This document shows, piece after piece, positions 32,149-34,485 of a DNA stretch of 34,485 nucleotides (its first letter is position 1; each line of letters opens with the position of its first letter). The stretch is taken from positions 1 to 34,485 of the forward strand of contig NZ_BAGB01000070.1 in assembly GCF_000308615.1 (NCBI RefSeq), read 5' to 3'. The notes under the pieces were generated by a model that saw only the letters and a list, made by a program, of their open reading frames with translations, was not told the DNA's origin and searched no databases. Source of the stretch: Nocardia jiangxiensis NBRC 101359. Lineage in GTDB: Bacteria > Actinomycetota > Actinomycetes > Mycobacteriales > Mycobacteriaceae. The position numbers and the translations under genes are program-made.

Positions 32149-34485
32149 ATGGCTCGGAACTGGCCGATGATCGAGCGCGGCAGCGAACTGGAGTTACTGC
32201 GCGCCGCCCTCACCGGCACCGAATTCGTCGGGGCGGTGCTCACCGGCGACGCGGGGGTCGGCAAGACCACCCTGGCCAGGCAGGCCGCTACCACGATCGG
32301 CGGCAACATCCGATGGGTCGCCGGAACCGAATCCGCGCGCAGCATTCCGCTCGGCGTCTTCGCGCACATGGTCGGCGTCTACACCGCACACGATCCGGTG
32401 ACGTTCATGGCCGCGGCGCGCGAGGCGCTGCTGGCCGACGGGCACACCATCATCGGCGTCGACGACGCGCATCTGCTCGATCAGCTCTCTGCGACACTGC
32501 TTCTGCAACTGGCCATCGACAAGGCCGCGCACATCGTCTGCACCGTCCGCAGCGGCGTCACCGTGCCCGACGCGGTGACCTCGCTGTGGAAGGACGGGCA
32601 TCTGCTGCGAATCGACCTGTCCCCCTTCACCGAACGCCAGAGCGTCGAACTGGTCGAATCCATGCTCGGCGGGCAGCTCGAGGGATTCACCGCGAATCTG
32701 ATGTGGGAGTCCTCCGGCGGAAACGCGCTGTTCCTGCGGCATCTGGTCGAGGGTGCGCTGGAGGCGGGCACGCTGCGTCAGGTCAACGGGGTCTGGCAGT
32801 TGCGCGGACGCGCGGCAGTCACCTCCGAATTGGCTGCGCTGCTGGAGGATCGGGTCGAGCAGCTCCCCGACGAGGTGCTGCGGGTACTGGAACTGCTGAC
32901 CTTCTGCGAGCCGATCGATCTGGACGTGATGGCCGAGCTGACCGGCGAGGAGGCGGTGGAGAACGCCGAATCGCGCGGCGTCATCCGGATCGTCGAGAAC
33001 GGCCATCAACTGCTGGTGCGGTACAACCATCCACTGTTCGGCGAGGTCATCCGGCGTCGGCTGGGTATCGCCTCGGCGCGTCGATTACGTGGGCGGTTGT
33101 ATTCCTCGCTGCGGGAACGTCCGGTCAAATCGGCGTCCGATCGTATCCGGCTCGCCGAATTGGCCTTGGACAGTGACCGTTCCGCGGATCTGGAACTGTT
33201 CGAGGCCGCCGCCGAGGATGCCATCGGACTGGCCAACATCCCGCTCGGTGAGCGCTTCGCGCGAGCCGCGGTGGAACGTCGCGGTGGTGTGGAGGCGGCA
33301 GATCTGCTGGCCCGCGCACTGCTGTGGCAGGGGCACCGGATCGAGGCCGAACGCACCCTGGCCAGTTTCGACGCCGATCAGCTCGACGAGGTGCAGCTCG
33401 CCCGCTGGGGCAGTACCCGCGTGGCGAATCTGTTGTGGGCCATGGGCGATGCCGATCGCGCCGACGAGGTGCTCGCGCTGGTCCGGAGCAAGGTGCGGCA
33501 TCCCAAGATCCAATTGACGTTGCAGGGCTTGGCTTCCGCGTGCGCGGTGAACGAGAACCGTTTGCAGGACGCGTTCGTCGACGCCGACAACGTCATGTCG
33601 ACACCGCAGGCGCCCTCGTGGGCGGTGTGGTGGTCGGCGTTCGGCGGCGGATTGTCGCTGGCGCTGATGGGGCGCGGGGAAGCCGCGCGCGCCTATGCCG
33701 CGCGGGGGCACGAGGTGGAGTCGGACATCGATGGGCTGAATCGGTTCATGTCCACCCATGCCGAGGTGCTGGCGCTCACCTTGACCGGCGACCTGCCGAG
33801 CGCACGTCGTTGTGCCACAGCGTATTTCGGTTATTCCGCGCCCGGTCAGTATCTCGCCTGGGGGTTGTCGAAGATCCTGCAGGGCACCGTCGACGTCGCG
33901 CAGGGCCGGTTCCTGGACGGCGTGGAGAATCTCGAACAGGCGCTGGCGGCATTGACCGCCGAGGGTGCGGCGGCGTGGATGTTTCCGGCGAGAATCCGTC
34001 TGGCCGAAGCGTATTCGGCCTTGGGCCGGGGCGCGGAGGCCGCCGACAGCATCGCCGAGGCGATCGCCCGGGGCGGGCGGCACAGCGCGGTGTACGAACC
34101 GCAGCTGGAGATCGCGCGGGCCTGGCAGGCCGCCGCCGAGGGCACGGTGACCCCGGCCGTGCGGCTGGCCATCGGTGCGGCCGATGCCGCCGCGCGGTCG
34201 AATCAGCATGCGATCGAGGCGATGGCGTTGCATACCGCGGCGCGATTCGGCGATGCCAGCGTCGCGGGGCGGCTGGCCGATCTGGCGGCTCGCATCGATG
34301 GGCGGCTGGTACAGGTGCAGGCCCGGCACGCGGTGGCGGTCGCCTCCCACGACGGGTCCGGATTGGACGCTGCCGCAGCGGAATTCGAGGAGATCGGCGC
34401 ATTGCTGTCGGCGGCCGACGCCGCCGCGCAGGCTGCCTCGGCGCATGAGCGTTCCGGGGATCGGCGGCGGCTGCTGGAATCGGCC
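32149..34485 (+). CDS. large ATP-binding LuxR-family (LAL-type) regulator, C-terminus outside the window
   Basis: At least 779 residues, open at the right edge. It begins with an AAA ATPase domain: Walker A 'TGDAGVGKTTLARQ' (about residues 32-45), Walker B 'HTIIGVDDAHLLD' (99-111) and 'SSGGNALFLRHLVEGAL' in the sensor 2 region. A long helical-repeat region from about residue 340 to the edge looks TPR-like. This architecture is that of LAL regulators, which end in a LuxR-type helix-turn-helix. That domain, if present, lies beyond the window, so the class is inferred. It probably senses a ligand through the helical repeats and ATP state. Target genes are unknown. Confidence 0.85.
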   Translation, partial: MARNWPMIERGSELELLRAALTGTEFVGAVLTGDAGVGKTTLARQAATTIGGNIRWVAGTESARSIPLGVFAHMVGVYTAHDPVTFMAAAREALLADGHTIIGVDDAHLLDQLSATLLLQLAIDKAAHIVCTVRSGVTVPDAVTSLWKDGHLLRIDLSPFTERQSVELVESMLGGQLEGFTANLMWESSGGNALFLRHLVEGALEAGTLRQVNGVWQLRGRAAVTSELAALLEDRVEQLPDEVLRVLELLTFCEPIDLDVMAELTGEEAVENAESRGVIRIVENGHQLLVRYNHPLFGEVIRRRLGIASARRLRGRLYSSLRERPVKSASDRIRLAELALDSDRSADLELFEAAAEDAIGLANIPLGERFARAAVERRGGVEAADLLARALLWQGHRIEAERTLASFDADQLDEVQLARWGSTRVANLLWAMGDADRADEVLALVRSKVRHPKIQLTLQGLASACAVNENRLQDAFVDADNVMSTPQAPSWAVWWSAFGGGLSLALMGRGEAARAYAARGHEVESDIDGLNRFMSTHAEVLALTLTGDLPSARRCATAYFGYSAPGQYLAWGLSKILQGTVDVAQGRFLDGVENLEQALAALTAEGAAAWMFPARIRLAEAYSALGRGAEAADSIAEAIARGGRHSAVYEPQLEIARAWQAAAEGTVTPAVRLAIGAADAAARSNQHAIEAMALHTAARFGDASVAGRLADLAARIDGRLVQVQARHAVAVASHDGSGLDAAAAEFEEIGALLSAADAAAQAASAHERSGDRRRLLESA

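Overview
The window is high-GC actinobacterial DNA, most likely from Nocardia or a close relative in the Mycobacteriales. This rests on gene content: F420-dependent glucose-6-phosphate dehydrogenase, a Ddn-like F420 enzyme, the pknG-glnH-glnX module with its rubredoxin kinase, pta-ackA, the thiO-thiS-thiG set and FprA. It is also supported by GTG starts, candidate leaderless promoters and abundant ATGA/GTGA overlaps. No tRNA, rRNA, CRISPR array or insertion sequence was recognised.

Layout. Positions 1-1718 (-) hold an AtuA-family protein cut by the left edge. A 52-residue membrane peptide (1922-2080, +), a class III nucleotide cyclase (2087-3160, -) and an ABC-2 exporter pair (3447-5236, -) follow. 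Positions 5314-7425 (-) are thiG, thiS and thiO, each overlapping the next, with thiE diverging (7573-8277, +). A MutT3-like Nudix hydrolase (8368-9033, -) diverges from glnX-glnH-pknG (9194-14291, +). Beyond a low-GC insert come ackA and pta (18010-21311, -), a Ddn-like F420 enzyme (21401-21910, +) and fgd (21956-22963, -). The gene order fgd, pta, ackA, pknG, glnH, glnX, mutT3, thiE, thiO, thiS, thiG is the one I know from Mycobacterium tuberculosis Rv0407-Rv0417.

The unusual part is 14292-18009, which splits the expected pknG/ackA neighbourhood. It carries a 57-codon valine-rich peptide, an overlapping HTTM/SdpB-like membrane protein with four TTA codons and an extra C-terminal domain, an ABC ATPase with a doubtful 5' end, and an ABC permease broken by two frameshifts and a missing middle. 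I read it as a horizontally acquired, partly decayed SdpB-type peptide maturation, export or immunity locus.

Right of fgd lie a HAD-IIA phosphatase preceded by an operator-like dyad (23139-23957, +), a RibD/DHFR-like reductase (23958-24572, -) and the rhodanese-metZ operon (24675-26308, -). That operon sits under a SAM-IV-type riboswitch with a promoter placed just before it. Next are a small membrane-anchored protein, fprA behind an IdeR/DtxR-like iron box, an amidohydrolase, a purine nucleoside permease-like lipoprotein, a class III CoA-transferase/racemase, and a large AAA/LuxR-type regulator cut by the right edge.

The genes fall into functional groups: thiazole and thiamine phosphate synthesis; amino-acid sensing through GlnH, GlnX and PknG; acetyl-phosphate metabolism; F420 redox; and sulfur assimilation into homocysteine under S-adenosylmethionine control.
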